From: Antedon mediterranea
Taxonomy: Eukaryota; Echinodermata; Crinoidea; Comatulida; Antedonidae
Assembly: GCF_964355755.1 (NCBI RefSeq)
Contig: NC_092671.1
Coordinates: 37,403,304-37,467,303, forward strand
Length of the DNA: 64,000 nt
Direction: 5' to 3'
Shown here one piece after another: positions 1 through 11,633 of the stretch. The translations under genes were made by a program, and so were the position numbers. Within the stretch, counting starts at the first letter, position 1. Each line of letters opens with the position of its first letter. Under the pieces are notes generated by a model. The model ran no database searches. It worked only from the letters and a program-made list of their open reading frames with translations, and was not told where the DNA came from.

Positions 1-2968
1 CCCAAGATCATGCCCGCAATTACATCTGATGTGTGATGTTTGTAATCGGTGATGCGTGTACAACTTGCGTACAACGCAAACACAAATGCGGCTGCTTGTA
101 AAGTCGGTTTCACGGTCACTGGTTTCTGTGCTGTCCATCGTACCTGTACATATAACTGAAATTACACAAACACTTTACATATTAAATTGAAAATCAATTC
201 TCAATGTTATATAAAAAAAAATGAGAAAAAAAAATTTACCTCATGTGTCTTCAGAAGAAGACAGCTATAAGAACAGTAATGAGAAAGGATTTACTTTGAA
301 TGTTAAGCACTGTCTACAATTATCAAACTTAATGTGACAAAAAAAATGTTATGTGCCAATACATGGACATGATGTCATATCACTACCATATTTGGGAATA
401 TCACTACTATAGTTGGGCATATATATCAATACTATATTTGGGCACTAATATCCTTTGAACATTTCAATTACTTACCACAAAATAGATCATAGCGTAAAAT
501 GCCACACTAGCATGAAGAGCAGGAAACGATCGCCTGTAAAAAAAATTAATAAATTATGTAATTAAACTTTAATAAATTCTTTTGAAAACAAAATTGTACT
601 TAACTTCTAGATTGTGCTACTTAAGACAAACACATTTCATCTAAATACATTTATTTCTCTTTTTTCAGGAAACAAAATAACAAATTCATATTCAAACAAA
701 GCTTGGTTCCCACTAGGTACGCAACGCGAGGAGGTAAGCGCAATTTAAGTAATTTGACCAATCAGAAACTGCCGCATTGGTCATTATCATTGGTCACCTC
801 ACTTGCATTCGGTTTATATCTTTGCATTACATCTTTTGAATCAAGCTTAAACGAAGAAAAAATAACTTAACAAAAATCTGATAACCCTTACGTAGCTTCA
901 CGCAGTGTAGTTGCACAATCCTCATTGTCTGCAATAACGTATGGAAAGCCGTCGGTGCATTTAGGCTTGCAGACTGTATTGTAGTAAGGTCTTGGCACTC
1001 CAGTTACACTCTTTAATGTTTGTCCAATTATCAACATCAACAACATGCCAAATATGTACTTAGATATCTGACGAAGACATTCAACCAACTTCGACTGGCC
1101 TGCTTGTGAGGTTCTTGTAAATAGCTCAAACACGATAAACTGAAAAAGTGCAACAGATTTATAACTTTATGTATTAAGCTCTGTCTACACTATCAAAGTT
1201 TGACAAAAAAAAGTGTGAGGTTTCCAAATATGGTAGCGATATTCCCAAATAGTGGTAGTGGTATGACATCATTATGTCAATATATGGGCACATCACATTT
1301 TTTTTGTCACATAAAGTTTGATAGTGTAGACAGGGCTTTACAATAATTTAATGCTTGAGTTGATACTTTCATTTGTTACACTAATTGAGTTTTGCTCTTT
1401 TAGGGGAAAAATAAGAAACACAGTACTTAGAATGTATCTTGCAGAGTTGAATTACAATACAGTAAACTATTATTATCTTAACTTACCGAAAATATTGGCA
1501 CTCCAATTGTGACCTGGTACAGAAACTCACCCGATAGAGTACCACTACGAAGAGGGTAGCTGTATTCTGGAGAGTTACAAACATGACCAGGCATGTGGGT
1601 AGTTGGAAGGTGGTACTTCAAATAATGGTGGATTCCACCCTCTGTTAAAAATAAGCAAAAAGTGTGCCATATAATACCAGATTAACTATTTAGTACAAAC
1701 AGCTATCTATAGTCAAATTTTTATATAATAAAAACACAAAAATAACATACAATACATCATATGATTAAAAATAACATCAACATAAAATAATAAATTATTC
1801 ACCCAGTACAGTCAATAAGCTGTAGGACTAGGATAATTAATAAATTAAAATAGTTAGAGGCCCTAGGCTCTAGCTAGCAAGAAAGGCTACCAAACATGTG
1901 GTCCGCATGTCGTAAAGTAACGTTGTCTCTATTATATATGTTATGCGCGATTTGAATGATTTGCGCAATTTAAAATTGCGCAAAGAATTCCTTGCGCAAT
2001 TTGAAGTGAAACATCTGTTTCAAATTGCGCAAGCAACGTATTAAATTGCGCAAGTAATCTGCAAATTGCGCAAGGTTTTTCGACAGATTGTGAAATCATG
2101 CACACCCATATTTTCATAGTAATTTAGCGGGCGGCTAATACTACTCTAGCCAAAGATGCTCTCTAGCCTAACTGTATGGCTATGTTTTGATAGCAGGTCT
2201 AAACGTTGGTGGCGGTAGACTATGTTGTGTATTACTACATTAATTTTTGTTATTTTTACATTTATTTTGATTTATTTTAAGTTGCAATGAGTGATAATAT
2301 TATTTAATTGTGTATGCCATTGATGTTGTGTATTATACACATGTTATCTTCGCATTTATTATGTTTCATTTTGAGTTATTAGTTTCTAATAAATTATCAT
2401 TGTTAACCGATCGTCGACGTTAGCACGCATTCTGGTAGAATTCTGCTGCGCAATTTGACAATTTTACAAATTGTGCAGCGCAATTTGAAATTGCGCAAGG
2501 ATTTTCTTGTGCAATTTGATATTGCGCAAGTTGATTGCGCAATTTCAAATTGCGCAAGAATTCTTTGTGCATATATATAGCCTATAGACACTCTATAAAA
2601 AGACAGGCCTAGCCCTAACTAAAAAGATGCAGCCTATATTATATAATATAGGCTATTAGTATTATATAATATAGGCTATTATTTAGGACATTCTGGAATA
2701 CTAGACCTAGCCTACCCCTAAGCGCCCTAGAATACTACGCCTATTGTAGCTAAGCTAGAGGACTGAGAGAGAGTAGATCATGCCCAGCTAGACCTCTAGC
2801 TAGGCTAATCTAGCTAGGCCTAGCCTAGCTAGGCCTAGCTAGCTAGGAAAAAGGAGATCATCTATATAGGCCTAGCTAGGCGGCTTATGTAGTAGTAGTC
2901 TAATTATTTTCTAGATACTTACCTGCTAAAATAACAGCCAAATCAACTAAAAGATCAGCCATATTCAT
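1..2968 (-). CDS. phospholipid phosphatase (PLPP/PLPPR-like), 5' portion, 3' end off the left edge
   Basis: Predicted multipass membrane enzyme of the PAP2/lipid phosphate phosphatase superfamily, whose members dephosphorylate phosphatidate, lysophosphatidate or sphingosine-1-phosphate. Exons read on minus: 2968-2923 (start MNMADLL), 1641-1487, 1139-892, 533-476, and 143 to the edge. All junctions are GT-AG and phases match (1, 0, 2, 0). About 216 residues are visible. Motif C1 is KSVTGVPRP (about residues 110-118). C2 is SFPALHAS, with its His kept but Ser-Gly replaced by Ala-Leu compared with the usual PSGH. C3 is TRITDYKHHTSD, with Arg, His and Asp kept. The CKP after C1 and the SFP..HA form of C2 recall the PLPPR branch, while C1 and C3 look catalytic, so activity is uncertain. 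The last helix and tail lie outside the window. Family call is firm, subfamily is not. Confidence 0.85.
303..448. repeat. MITE-1 copy 1 (right end degraded)
   Basis: Left end resembles the MITE-1 terminus (CTGTCTACAATTATCAAACT) followed by the internal TGTGAC-A(n), GGACATGATGTCATATCACTACCATA core. The right inverted end is not recognisable. It sits in an intron of the phosphatase gene. Confidence 0.7.
699..851. repeat. MITE-2 copy (partial)
   Basis: Begins with AAGCTTGGTTCCCACTAGG and the ACGCAACG motif. The interior has the 'TTGACCAATCAGA' and 'CATTGGTCA' segments seen in other copies. The right end is degraded to TCAAGCTTAA. Located in a phosphatase intron. Confidence 0.55.
1174..1340. repeat. 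MITE-1 copy 2 (complete)
   Basis: Both ends present: AGCTCTGTCTACACTATCAA on the left and TTTGATAGTGTAGACAGGGCT on the right, with TTA immediately outside each end, compatible with a 3-bp target duplication. Located in a phosphatase intron. Confidence 0.85.
1944..2088. repeat. GCGCAATTT palindromic array, block 1
   Basis: At least six copies of TTGCGCAATTT / AAATTGCGCAA in both orientations in about 145 bp, separated by short unique spacers. Each unit is itself close to a palindrome. Located in the first intron of the phosphatase gene. Confidence 0.8.
2448..2570. repeat. GCGCAATTT palindromic array, block 2
   Basis: Second block of the same GCGCAATTTGAAATTGCGCAAG-like palindromic words in about 120 bp, roughly 360 bp from block 1 and in the same intron. 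Confidence 0.8.
2600..2890. repeat. TAGGCCTA/CTAGCTAGG-rich simple region
   Basis: Dense, degenerate repetition of TAGCCTAGCTAGGCCTA-like words plus a tandem 'tattatataatataggc' duplication near 2637-2690. It lies just downstream (gene direction) of the first coding exon of the phosphatase gene. No coding signal seen. Confidence 0.6.
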
Positions 2969-4130
2969 ATGATGGAAGATAAATAAATATTTATTATCTA
3001 AAATAACTTCGTTTATGAATCATAAAAAAGATCAGAGCATGCATGATACCCTACTAACTACTTCCGTCGTCCGTTTGTTACTTGTTATTTCTGATTGGTT
3101 AATATTTTATGGACTCAACCAATCACGAAGAGTGAACTTCTGATATTTAGGTAAGGTGTGCAAAAAATGCATCTTTTTTACGATGTACAATTTTCTAGTA
3201 GTATGATTTTCAATACATTGAGTTGATTTTTTCTTTTTTTCGATGTAAATAGCCAAATTACGTTGCTTTTCTGTTATCTATATTGATGGTCCTGGGATGG
3301 TTTTAAACTATTACTACCGTACACTAGTTAATGATATGTTGTTTTTTTTGGGTTTTTTTTATTCGGTATATTAAAAATACAGCCAATTACAAAACGACAG
3401 TCAAGGACTGAAATGAATTGCATTACAAATATATAAAAATCAGTTAAAATTGCTATACAAAGAGAAACATCCTATTAAAATTAAATATCGTACCATGAAT
3501 TAAGAAAACATCGGCCTACATGAATAAAAAAAACCTAAAAATTGTATTGAATAATAATGCATTAAACGATTCATAATATTTGTATATTTATTGCTCTGAT
3601 CATTGGTACAATCTGTGATAAATAATACACCATGAACCTCCCAGTTATTATAGCATTACTAACTACTGAAAATAGAGGCCTGTTGTGTAGGCCTATAGGC
3701 TGCTATTTATAAAGTTCAACTATATATATAAACTTTATTTAGACACGAGACTGATGTGCAGTAGGCTACAACTCGTTCAATCAATATTGATTGTTTTTAC
3801 ACAAGTTCGTGATACTGTATTACACAAAAAAAAATCAACACCATATAAATACGACAGAAACGAAAAATTGAAATTGAAAAGAAACAAAATTACAGCAGAA
3901 TCCCCTTCATCTGACACCTCTATTTAGGGTACACCATACCGGTACTTCCCGTGTAAACGGAAGCCCTTATCGAAGTGTATAATTTATGGGGATTCTACTG
4001 TAATACATAATAAATCTTTTTGATTTCATTTACCTTAAAATAAATTAGTGATAAAACACACATTTTATATAGTATTTAGCCATTTTAAAAGTTGGATGTA
4101 CACCATCGTAGATTACCATACCATTATGTT
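2969..4130. other. upstream flank of the phosphatase gene, no gene seen
   Basis: AT-rich sequence 5' to the phosphatase start (minus strand). I see no open reading frame with family similarity and no clear MITE here. The promoter and any 5' UTR exon of the phosphatase gene probably fall in the part nearest 2968, but no core element is distinctive enough to call. Confidence 0.4.
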
Positions 4131-4571
4131 TTACAATGCATTTTTCAGATACGTTTTAAACAACTTAACTGAATTTGGAAGGGTATCAACATTGAGACTA
4201 TTCCATATAATTGCTCCACGATAAGACAGACTTCGTTTTTTAAAATCGGTTTTTGGCTTCGGGATGAATAGATGTGTATCACTGTGCCTTAGATTATAAT
4301 TTATATCATTGTATGCAAATACATTATTTAGGTAAGGTGGGGCATTATCTGTCAAAACCTTATATATAACCATACAACATTCATATCTATCTTGATAAAA
4401 TAAAGGTGACCAATTAATTTGTCTTAGTGCCTCACTACTAGGTGTGTCCCATGTTAGACCACACACGATTCGAGCTGTTCTGTTTTGGATAGTTTGAACT
4501 CTTTTCATTAGAAACTGGGTTTCGTTCAACTCACCTTGACTCAAAGAAACCCACACTGTAAATATAAACAC
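4131..4571 (-). mobile_element. non-LTR retrotransposon fragment (C-terminal end of reverse transcriptase protein)
   Basis: Open frame of 146 codons carrying the region that follows the reverse-transcriptase domain in CR1/L2/Jockey-like elements: QNRTARIVCG, a 'SEALRQINWSPL' segment, and near the end IIWNSLN and FKTYLKNAL. The endonuclease and catalytic FADD portions are absent, so this is a 5'-truncated remnant. It lies between the phosphatase and MPEG1 genes. Clade assignment is an inference from motif style only. Confidence 0.75.
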
Positions 4572-4689
4572 AAGAGTGAAAGAAATTACGTCATCGAGTC
4601 GCTGTACATTGTATAGGCGCTATTATCAAATTTGTGTAACTGATGTTTTTAAAGCATCGTCTTAATTAAGGATAGTCCTAAATAAAGAA

Positions 4690-5076
4690 AATACACTGTA
4701 ATTTCATGTACAGCTTTTAAACACGTAGTTAAATTTTAGCGGGTTTTAAAACCTAAACATGTTTTCCTCCACTCGTTTAGCAGTTAACATGTCACTATAT
4801 GTTCAGTCAACATGTTTATCTACGTGTTTAGCGTTACGTGCATATATGATTTTACTGTGTCGAAAAAAGCTCCACACATGGCAAATTAAAAACGTTTAAA
4901 ACCTCCTAAACGTTTCTTTATATTATTATTTGTTTAATAATCAACACGTCAATGTGTTGAGTTGGATACAGACTACAGAACCTAAACATGGTCATATCTA
5001 AACATGTTCAAGGCTAAATGTGTGGAAAAGGTGTGTACAAAATAGATATTTAAGATCTAAAACTATTTTTACAGTG
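4690..5076. repeat. MITE-3 copy 1 (long palindromic element)
   Basis: Bounded by CACTGTAA on the left and AAACTATTTTTACAGTG on the right. The interior is rich in (T)AAACATGTTTA, CGTTTAGG and TTAAGATCTAAA words in both orientations. A related element occurs at about 55248-55580 with the same TTAAGATCTAAA and TATTTTTACAGTG end. Confidence 0.65.
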
Positions 5077-5247
5077 AGAGGTAATAGGTGTGAAAGAGCA
5101 TTCGTTGATATAATATTTAAAATTGGTAACCTATTTTGGTAACCATTATCATGTATTCACTGAGTAATAAAAAATTATTTAGAGCGGGAAAAGAAGAAAG
5201 AAAAATGTGTCTGTAAAAACGTCATATTCAGAATCTCAAAACATATG

Positions 5248-8200
5248 CTACTGTACTAACGTTAAGAAAGAAAATGTTAACAGATAAATAAGTGTAGATA
5301 AGTATTGACTTTTAACGGTGGCAGTAGACGCATAACTATCGGAAACAGCAGCAGAGGTATCGGAAAGATAATCCGGAACGTTTGGCGTTTCGTCTCCAAA
5401 TGCATACTTGTTCCATCCATCTGTACTTCTATTCTTCAACCACATTTCTCCTACTGAGTAATCCATATAGGCCATGGTATTAGTGCGGTTGGCGGATGGC
5501 TGTGGTCGATTTGCGTAAGGTGGTCTGATGGGTAGTTGAGTAGTCCCCAGTAATATTCTATCGCCGCTGTTACTTCCATTCTTAGAACGCAAACAATAAC
5601 TAAACAGACATGTACTATCCATTATTGTAGCTGTATATGGTGAAAATCCGTGTGGACATTTCTTTAATGTTTCATCGTCACGACTGTATCTGGTGGTCGC
5701 ATTAGCAGCAAACGGATTGGCAACGTTGCAAGTGAACACTCCGCCAAATTCGATGCTAGATGCCAGCGTATGGGCTCGTGTATCCTTGCTAACACATACT
5801 CTTACACCGTACCCTAACGATAAGGCTATAAAGTATTCGGGACAGTCTGTGCTTTTAGTGACAGGATTTGGAACATTTGGCAATGTGTACATACCACCGA
5901 AATAGTACTCTGTGTCCTTATCAATACGTTTACCACACCAAAAGCTTGCGATCTCAGCATAATCTGTCTTTCTTTCCACAGTCATCACATCCATACACGA
6001 TCGCCGAAACCAGCCTTTGCTAGTGCATTCGCGTTTCATACTTGGTACGTCGTATGACTTTGAGATTGTCTGCCTCGAAATGAAATACTGATCAAAATCA
6101 CCCTGGCAATTCACCCATCCTGTAAATGGATTATTCCTAACTTCTTTGTCACACATTGTAGACGACTCGGGCCAACACGTGGTATACGCACCACCTATCA
6201 TGTATCCACTTTCCTGTTCGGGAGGGTCACATAAATCTGCCTGATTGGTATTAGCCAGAAAATTAAAGTTGTTATTCTCACTATCCAAGCAACCTTTAAT
6301 TGTGTTCATGGCGTAGTATCTATAGACAGCATTTTCTATTTCAACGGACACTTGGTAAGTAAGGAATTTCGGCATATCTTTGATTAATGCACTTGTGACG
6401 AATGTATGTAAAGGTTCTCCTGCTTCGTCTAAGGCAACCAAATTGTTGTGGATACCGTCCTCCCAGTCGCTTATACTCATACTTGACCTTAGCACCGGAC
6501 CACCATAACTTTCGATATGATTATCAACTGTTTCTATGTCCATTCTACTCCTGGACCCTTCTTGTATGTTAGCACCTGCAGATACCGACACTCGGAATCT
6601 TCCACCGAGGAAATTCGCACTGGCACTGCTCTTTATCTCTGCCATATGAGCATCTGATGTATCGCGGTTTGTATTCTCCATTTGGAATTCTTGGATGATG
6701 GCAGCACCGGCTTCAACTCTAGTTAACACGTGCGTACCAAAATCACGTACCATTTCATCACTAAGATACGCCGCCATCACATTATCCCCGTCGTTCAGTG
6801 TATTTCCAATCTCCATGACACGAACTTTAAACTCATCCGTCAGAGCTGTTCCGACAGATCTCAATAGAACGTTGTAGATTCGATGACGTAATTGTACGCG
6901 CGTTGTGATAATTCCTTTTTTGGATTGTCGTCTTTTGTTTGCCTGTACTTCTAAGGAGAAACTTCCGCTGACTGATACACCGAGTTTTCTAAATGATGCA
7001 TCTGCATTTATAGAAGCTGATTTGGCGCTTTCATATTCTGACCAGTGCTGAAACACGTCAACAGAATTATCAACCTATTAAGTTTTAAAGGAGAAAAAAA
7101 TAAAATATATGATTGAACACTAGAATCACTAAATCATGTTGACATGCCCCTTAAAACTAGTTTGACAAAAAATATCGTAGTGCCCAAACATGGTAGTGAT
7201 ATTCTCAAATATGGTAGTGATATGACATCATCACGTCCATATATGGGCACATCACATTGTTTTGTCACATTAAAGTTTGATAGTGTAGACAGAGCTAATC
7301 TGATTCAAATCAACCGACAGCAGTGCTCGTGATCGTAAACTCAAAACTCCCATGATACACTCCGATGTAGAAACCCGCGTAACTGTTCATCACAAAAACT
7401 TTTGATCGCAAAATAAGAACGAGCCTCGATTGACAAGGCCTACTACCAGAGACGTAGCCGGCCAACATGAGGCAGACGAGGCGGTACTCTCATCTGAAAT
7501 TTTCACCACCCACCCAATTTCCCCGCACAAATCGTCATATTTTATACTAATAATTATATTTAACTAGATGGTACGCTCGCTTCGCTCGCGTACCATCTAG
7601 GTCGTGCCCACAGATGGTTCTCGAATACATAATAATTTCAGCGTTAAAAAACTGGCGATTTCAAACGTACCGCAGGACAATAATACATGTCGTTTACAGG
7701 AACGAATAAATAGACACTGTGATTTCTGTACTGAACTAAAATTAGCACCCTGGGAATTACTTCCGAAAGAGAAACTTGTCACAAAATGAGACCAATTGTT
7801 TAAGTCAAATTTAAACAAACTTAATTTGTGTTTTGTATGTAACATTAGGGTTGAGGGATGGGAAAGAGGATGGGTGCAAAGAGGAACAATTTTTAAATAT
7901 ATTCTTTATCCATGTAGTAACGAAATATTAATTGTTTTCATGTTTTACAAATAATATACCACTAAACACAGTAAAACATTGCGATGTAATACTTTGTTGA
8001 AACTATCACCGTCCTAGTCGATTGAAATAGTATAGTACATGTAACGATACATCACTACGACGTGTATATGTTTATATAATGTAAAACAATTTGTGAAAAC
8101 CACCTCTACTCGGGGAAAATCATAAATTCGATTTAATCGTCAATAAATATTAAATTATCTAACTCAACTTAATGGTTTTCAATTGTTTCTTAGAGCCAAT

Positions 8201-10434
8201 TCATACTTAAGTTGGTTCCTAACCCTACCCACCAAAGTTGTTCTGCGTTTAGGGCATGTGATGCACCGTAGGCCTATCCTCTATTGGTTTTACAACGACT
8301 CATGCCAGTGAGGGAAGGGTGATGATGTCACGTGGGTGGTTTAACTGCAATAATAAAGATTTGTACATAATATACGGCGACTGAAAACTCTAGCTCATTA
8401 TCCGTTTAAAAAATCTATATCCAACCTCTGCAGCACAGATTGAAAAAAACAAGCACGAATGTGCAATACTCGGGGTACAGCGAAAGAAGCTGTAATGACG
8501 TCATAAGACGGGATGTGACGTCACATACACATCAATAACCTACCAAATACGGCTATAATGGTACCATCTTCGAGACGTCATATGGCTGCATCCGGTTTGA
8601 AATTTAAAAATCCGGCTCTATAGATTTGAGGACATGTCCCTGTAGTATATTCATGCCAAATCCCAGCTCAATACTACAACTAATAAGGGAGGAGTAGTAC
8701 TTTAAAAATCGCACTTTTTACTCAATAGTGTCCAGATGGAGGAAGAGGAGGAGAAAATGAGTAAGTCCTAGACTCGGGTACCCCGAGTAAAAATGGATCG
8801 AATTTCTGTTATGAGTATACAGTACTTGCCTTTACGACGCCTGAGGGAATAGACACTTGTGGAACAGAGATTGGAATGTTCCATTCATTTCAAATCAATA
8901 CATTTGTATAAACGTATATTAAATCTATCAAAATAGTATTTTTTAAAGAAAATCGGCCTGTCTTCAACATTATGATACTGTACTCGAGCTGTTCAACCGG
9001 TTTTCAGCCATTAAAAACAATTATCGTAGGAGGAGATAGGAAAATGCGAAGCATCCTCGTATTATTGTCTGCAGACGGACATACATTAGACAGTGTATAC
9101 CACGATCGGAAACACCCCTATTTGGGGCAAATCGTTGAACCTAAATTCGTTTTAATCGTCAATAACTAATTATCTAACTCGATTTAATTAGTAAACAGGG
9201 CCGGGTTACATCAGGTGGTTAAAATCAGTACCGAAAGTACGAACCAACTTTACATACCATCGAGTAAACATTCTAGAAATTACGCGCGATTTACCGAATT
9301 TTGCCCTTACGTAAATTTATATATAGAAGCATCTTTGCCTCGTCTGTTTTTAACCTCCCGCTACGGCCCTGACTACTGACTACCTCCGATAGAAGAAGAG
9401 AATGTAGTCGTTATTTACCACATAGTGTTTTCGCCCCACTCCGTATTTTGGGAATAATCTACCTTACCTTACTCTGTTTGATTGGAATAGTGTACATTCC
9501 ATCGGGTATTAGATATTGCTCATCTTCAGTCAATCTGCATTGTTTGTATTCATACTTCATCACCATACCCATAAAGACATTTCGCAGGTTGTCCCAGCCA
9601 ACACCTTAAATAAAATGTTACATAATCAGTTTATTAGAGTTGAGCCATACATTTATAATTTGTCCAATCAGATTACTGTCTCGTTTTTCCAGTTAAAATA
9701 AAGGTCAATTCAGACTGCGTCGTACGCGCGCACGTGACGTCGAGGTCCGTCTTCACTCTCGTCGGTGCTGCCAAGTGATGATGATAGCCGTTGGCTTATT
9801 ACATCTCACTGGTGCTGTCTGATTTGAATTCCGACGAGACGAGTCGTCTTATCATAGCGCGCGCGTTGGCGGACGTAGTTTTAGATCGTCGGGAGAACAT
9901 TAAAACATGTTTAATTATCTCTCGACAAGACGACCGATCTGGTCTCACGTACGGCGCTGTCTGCTTGGCGTTAATGTCCGGAGCAATACTAATAAGTTCC
10001 GAAAATAACTGTTCCGATGATGATCAAATCATTGGCGACTACATTGATAAATGTAAGAATCAATATATGTCATCAGCAGGGTGTTTAATGCGTGTTAATT
10101 CTGAATGGTTTGACCTCTTATAAACATTGCAACGAGTCTTCAAACGAAGCAATAAACTGTGGAATGTAATGCAAAAGTTTTTTTTTCATTGCAACGACTA
10201 GTACTGCTTACCTGGAAGTACTCCTAACACACGCATGTCTGTGCCATTATTTTCAGTCAGAAACTTGCAATTCTGAGGATGTCCTTCTGGTAGGCGGACG
10301 TGATATCTTCTACTGGTCTCATTATTGTCGGCTTTACAGCACGTTGGTACAAGAACCGCAAACGAAACAGCTAAGATTACCACGTACGTGAACATACTGC
10401 TAACAATGAATAGCTGCAAACTCAAAACTAACAT
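5248..10434 (-). CDS. MPEG1: macrophage-expressed gene 1 / perforin-2 (MACPF pore-forming immune effector)
   Basis: Predicted phagosomal/endosomal pore-forming protein that attacks engulfed microbes. Three exons on minus: 10434-10212, 9604-9468 and 7074-5248, all GT-AG with matching phase (1, then 0), giving 728 aa. Exon 1 has a signal peptide; Met14 may be the better start. The exon 1/2 junction restores [12 protein letters not shown], diagnostic of MPEG1. Exon 2 ends in IPIKQSK. Exon 3 carries the MACPF signature [15 protein letters not shown] (about residues 231-245), then the Cys-rich P2 region ([11 protein letters not shown], repeated FGG.Y/FGG.F and NPF/NPVT motifs). Length is close to the mammalian protein. 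The C-terminus is odd: it ends in a short hydrophobic run ([18 protein letters not shown]) with no cytosolic tail, so it may be GPI-anchored or barely membrane-spanning. Head to head with TMEM138. Confidence 0.93.
7150..7297. repeat. MITE-1 copy 3 (left tip missing)
   Basis: Starts inside the element at AACTAGTTTGAC and ends with a full TTTGATAGTGTAGACAGAGCT. It contains two CAAATATGGTAGTGATAT units. Located in MPEG1 intron 2. Confidence 0.75.
7564..7600. repeat. perfect 13-bp-arm hairpin ending in CTAG
   Basis: CTAGATGGTACGC (7564-7576) and its exact inverse complement GCGTACCATCTAG (7588-7600) flank an 11-nt loop TCGCTTCGCTC. It is GC-rich in an AT-rich intron. Terminal hairpins followed by CTRR are typical of Helitron 3' ends, but no other Helitron feature was found, so this stays descriptive. 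Confidence 0.6.
7601..9467. other. remainder of MPEG1 intron 2
   Basis: No exon seen. It holds a small hairpin (ACTCGGG TAC CCCGAGT, 8772-8788). It also holds two related ~50-bp segments sharing TTTAATCGTCAATAA and ATTATCTAACTC (about 8130-8180 and 9147-9190), and TACTCGGGG words near 8110 and 8465. The pieces look like decayed repeats. Confidence 0.5.
9788..10123 (+). other. unexplained 110-codon open frame antisense within MPEG1 intron 1
   Basis: A frame open from a TAG just upstream to the stop at 10121-10123, visibly more GC-rich than its surroundings. It contains [17 protein letters not shown] and [15 protein letters not shown] stretches of normal protein-like composition. It has no ATG near its 5' end (the first in-frame Met is well inside), so if real it would be an exon or a relic. 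I do not recognise a family. It could be chance, a decayed retrogene, or part of a repeat. Confidence 0.25.
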
Positions 10435-10904
10435 TTATAGTATCAAAACACTTTCGATATTCCAAATTTGGATCGAAAGTCTAATAATCTAATTTTAAGT
10501 AGTTTTTCAAATTATTACCGAATAAATATGAGCTATTTATTATCATTTTCATCAATTTCTAAAATTTTAAAACAACTTATTTACATCATATTTGAAAATA
10601 CATTACTTTACTAGTTTTTTCTGTAATCATTATAAATAACATTTGTTTGTGTGTAAATAGTAATGTCCTGGTGGTAATACGTCAATGACAATGTTCAATT
10701 TGTGCTCTTTTGGCGCGCCATACATTATTGATCGTCGTTAGTAGTAACGCCGAAAAGTTAACCCGGCCCGCATCTGCGCCGCTGTTGTTTCGCAAACTCC
10801 ATCCACCGACGACCAGCAGGCAGGCCTAGCTTTAAAAAAAGGAGACAGAAAACGGTAGTCTATAAACTGATAAAAAAATTGAGCTAGCCTATAAATAATG
10901 CCAA

Positions 10905-11110
10905 ACTTTCTAGGATAGTAGGCCTAGTATATAGCCTAGGCCTAGGCTAGTATAGGCCTATAGGGCCTAGCCTAGCTAGATAGGGCCTATCCCCCTCTTC
11001 TAGCCTGGTCCTGGCTGGGGAGGGCTAGCTAGGCCTATTAGGCTGCCTAGCCTACTACTAGGCTAGGCCTTTTAGACAGGCTAGCACAGCTACTGAGCTA
11101 GGCTTGCTTG
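10905..11110. repeat. TAGGCCTA-rich simple region
   Basis: Degenerate succession of TAGGCCTAGGC, GCCTAGCTAG and CTAGGCCT words over about 200 bp between the MPEG1 and TMEM138 starts, resembling the patch at 2600-2890. Confidence 0.6.
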
Positions 11111-11561
11111 ATGCTACTGTAGTACTGTATTATAAAGAATGTAGTAATAATTAGTAGTACCGAGTGTCTCTAATATATAAAGTGTATATATATAGGCCTA
11201 GATACGTTTATAGATTAATAAGAAAAATACATTTTGTTTATGATCATATCTTATTCATCATATAATAGTAATACAGTACATTTTTTTTAGTTTTGCTCGT
11301 ACTTTCATTAGAAACCATTCTACTCTATTATAATTATGTATAGACATATGGGAGACAAACAAAAATACGAACAATTTATAGATACTTGTTTTCATTTTTT
11401 TCATTAATGACTGTACTGTATAATATTAATTATTATCATTCTACATTTATGGTAATAATTAAATTTTTCTGATTAAGTATTTTTGTTTTATTACAAAGCT
11501 GGCATTGATTTTACTGTTTCATTCTGTTTATTAATATTATTATAATAAAGAGTTTCAGGCC

Positions 11562-11633
11562 AATCTCTATCTACTATCAAACTAGTTTGACAAAAAATGT
11601 GTGATGTTCCCAATATGGGAGTGATATGCTTCC
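11562..11633. repeat. MITE-1 copy 4 (left half only)
   Basis: TCTCTATCTACTATCAAACTAGTTTGAC, poly-A, then GTGTGATGTTCCCAATATGGGAGTGATATGC, after which similarity ends. Confidence 0.65.

Noticed and set aside
1944-2570. CRISPR-like array (short palindromic repeats with spacers)
   Set aside because: The setting is a spliced animal gene intron, spacers are irregular, repeats occur in both orientations and no cas genes exist.
5693-6877. Plus-strand frames of 60-70 codons over the MPEG1 exon
   Set aside because: Shadows of the minus-strand MPEG1 coding sequence.
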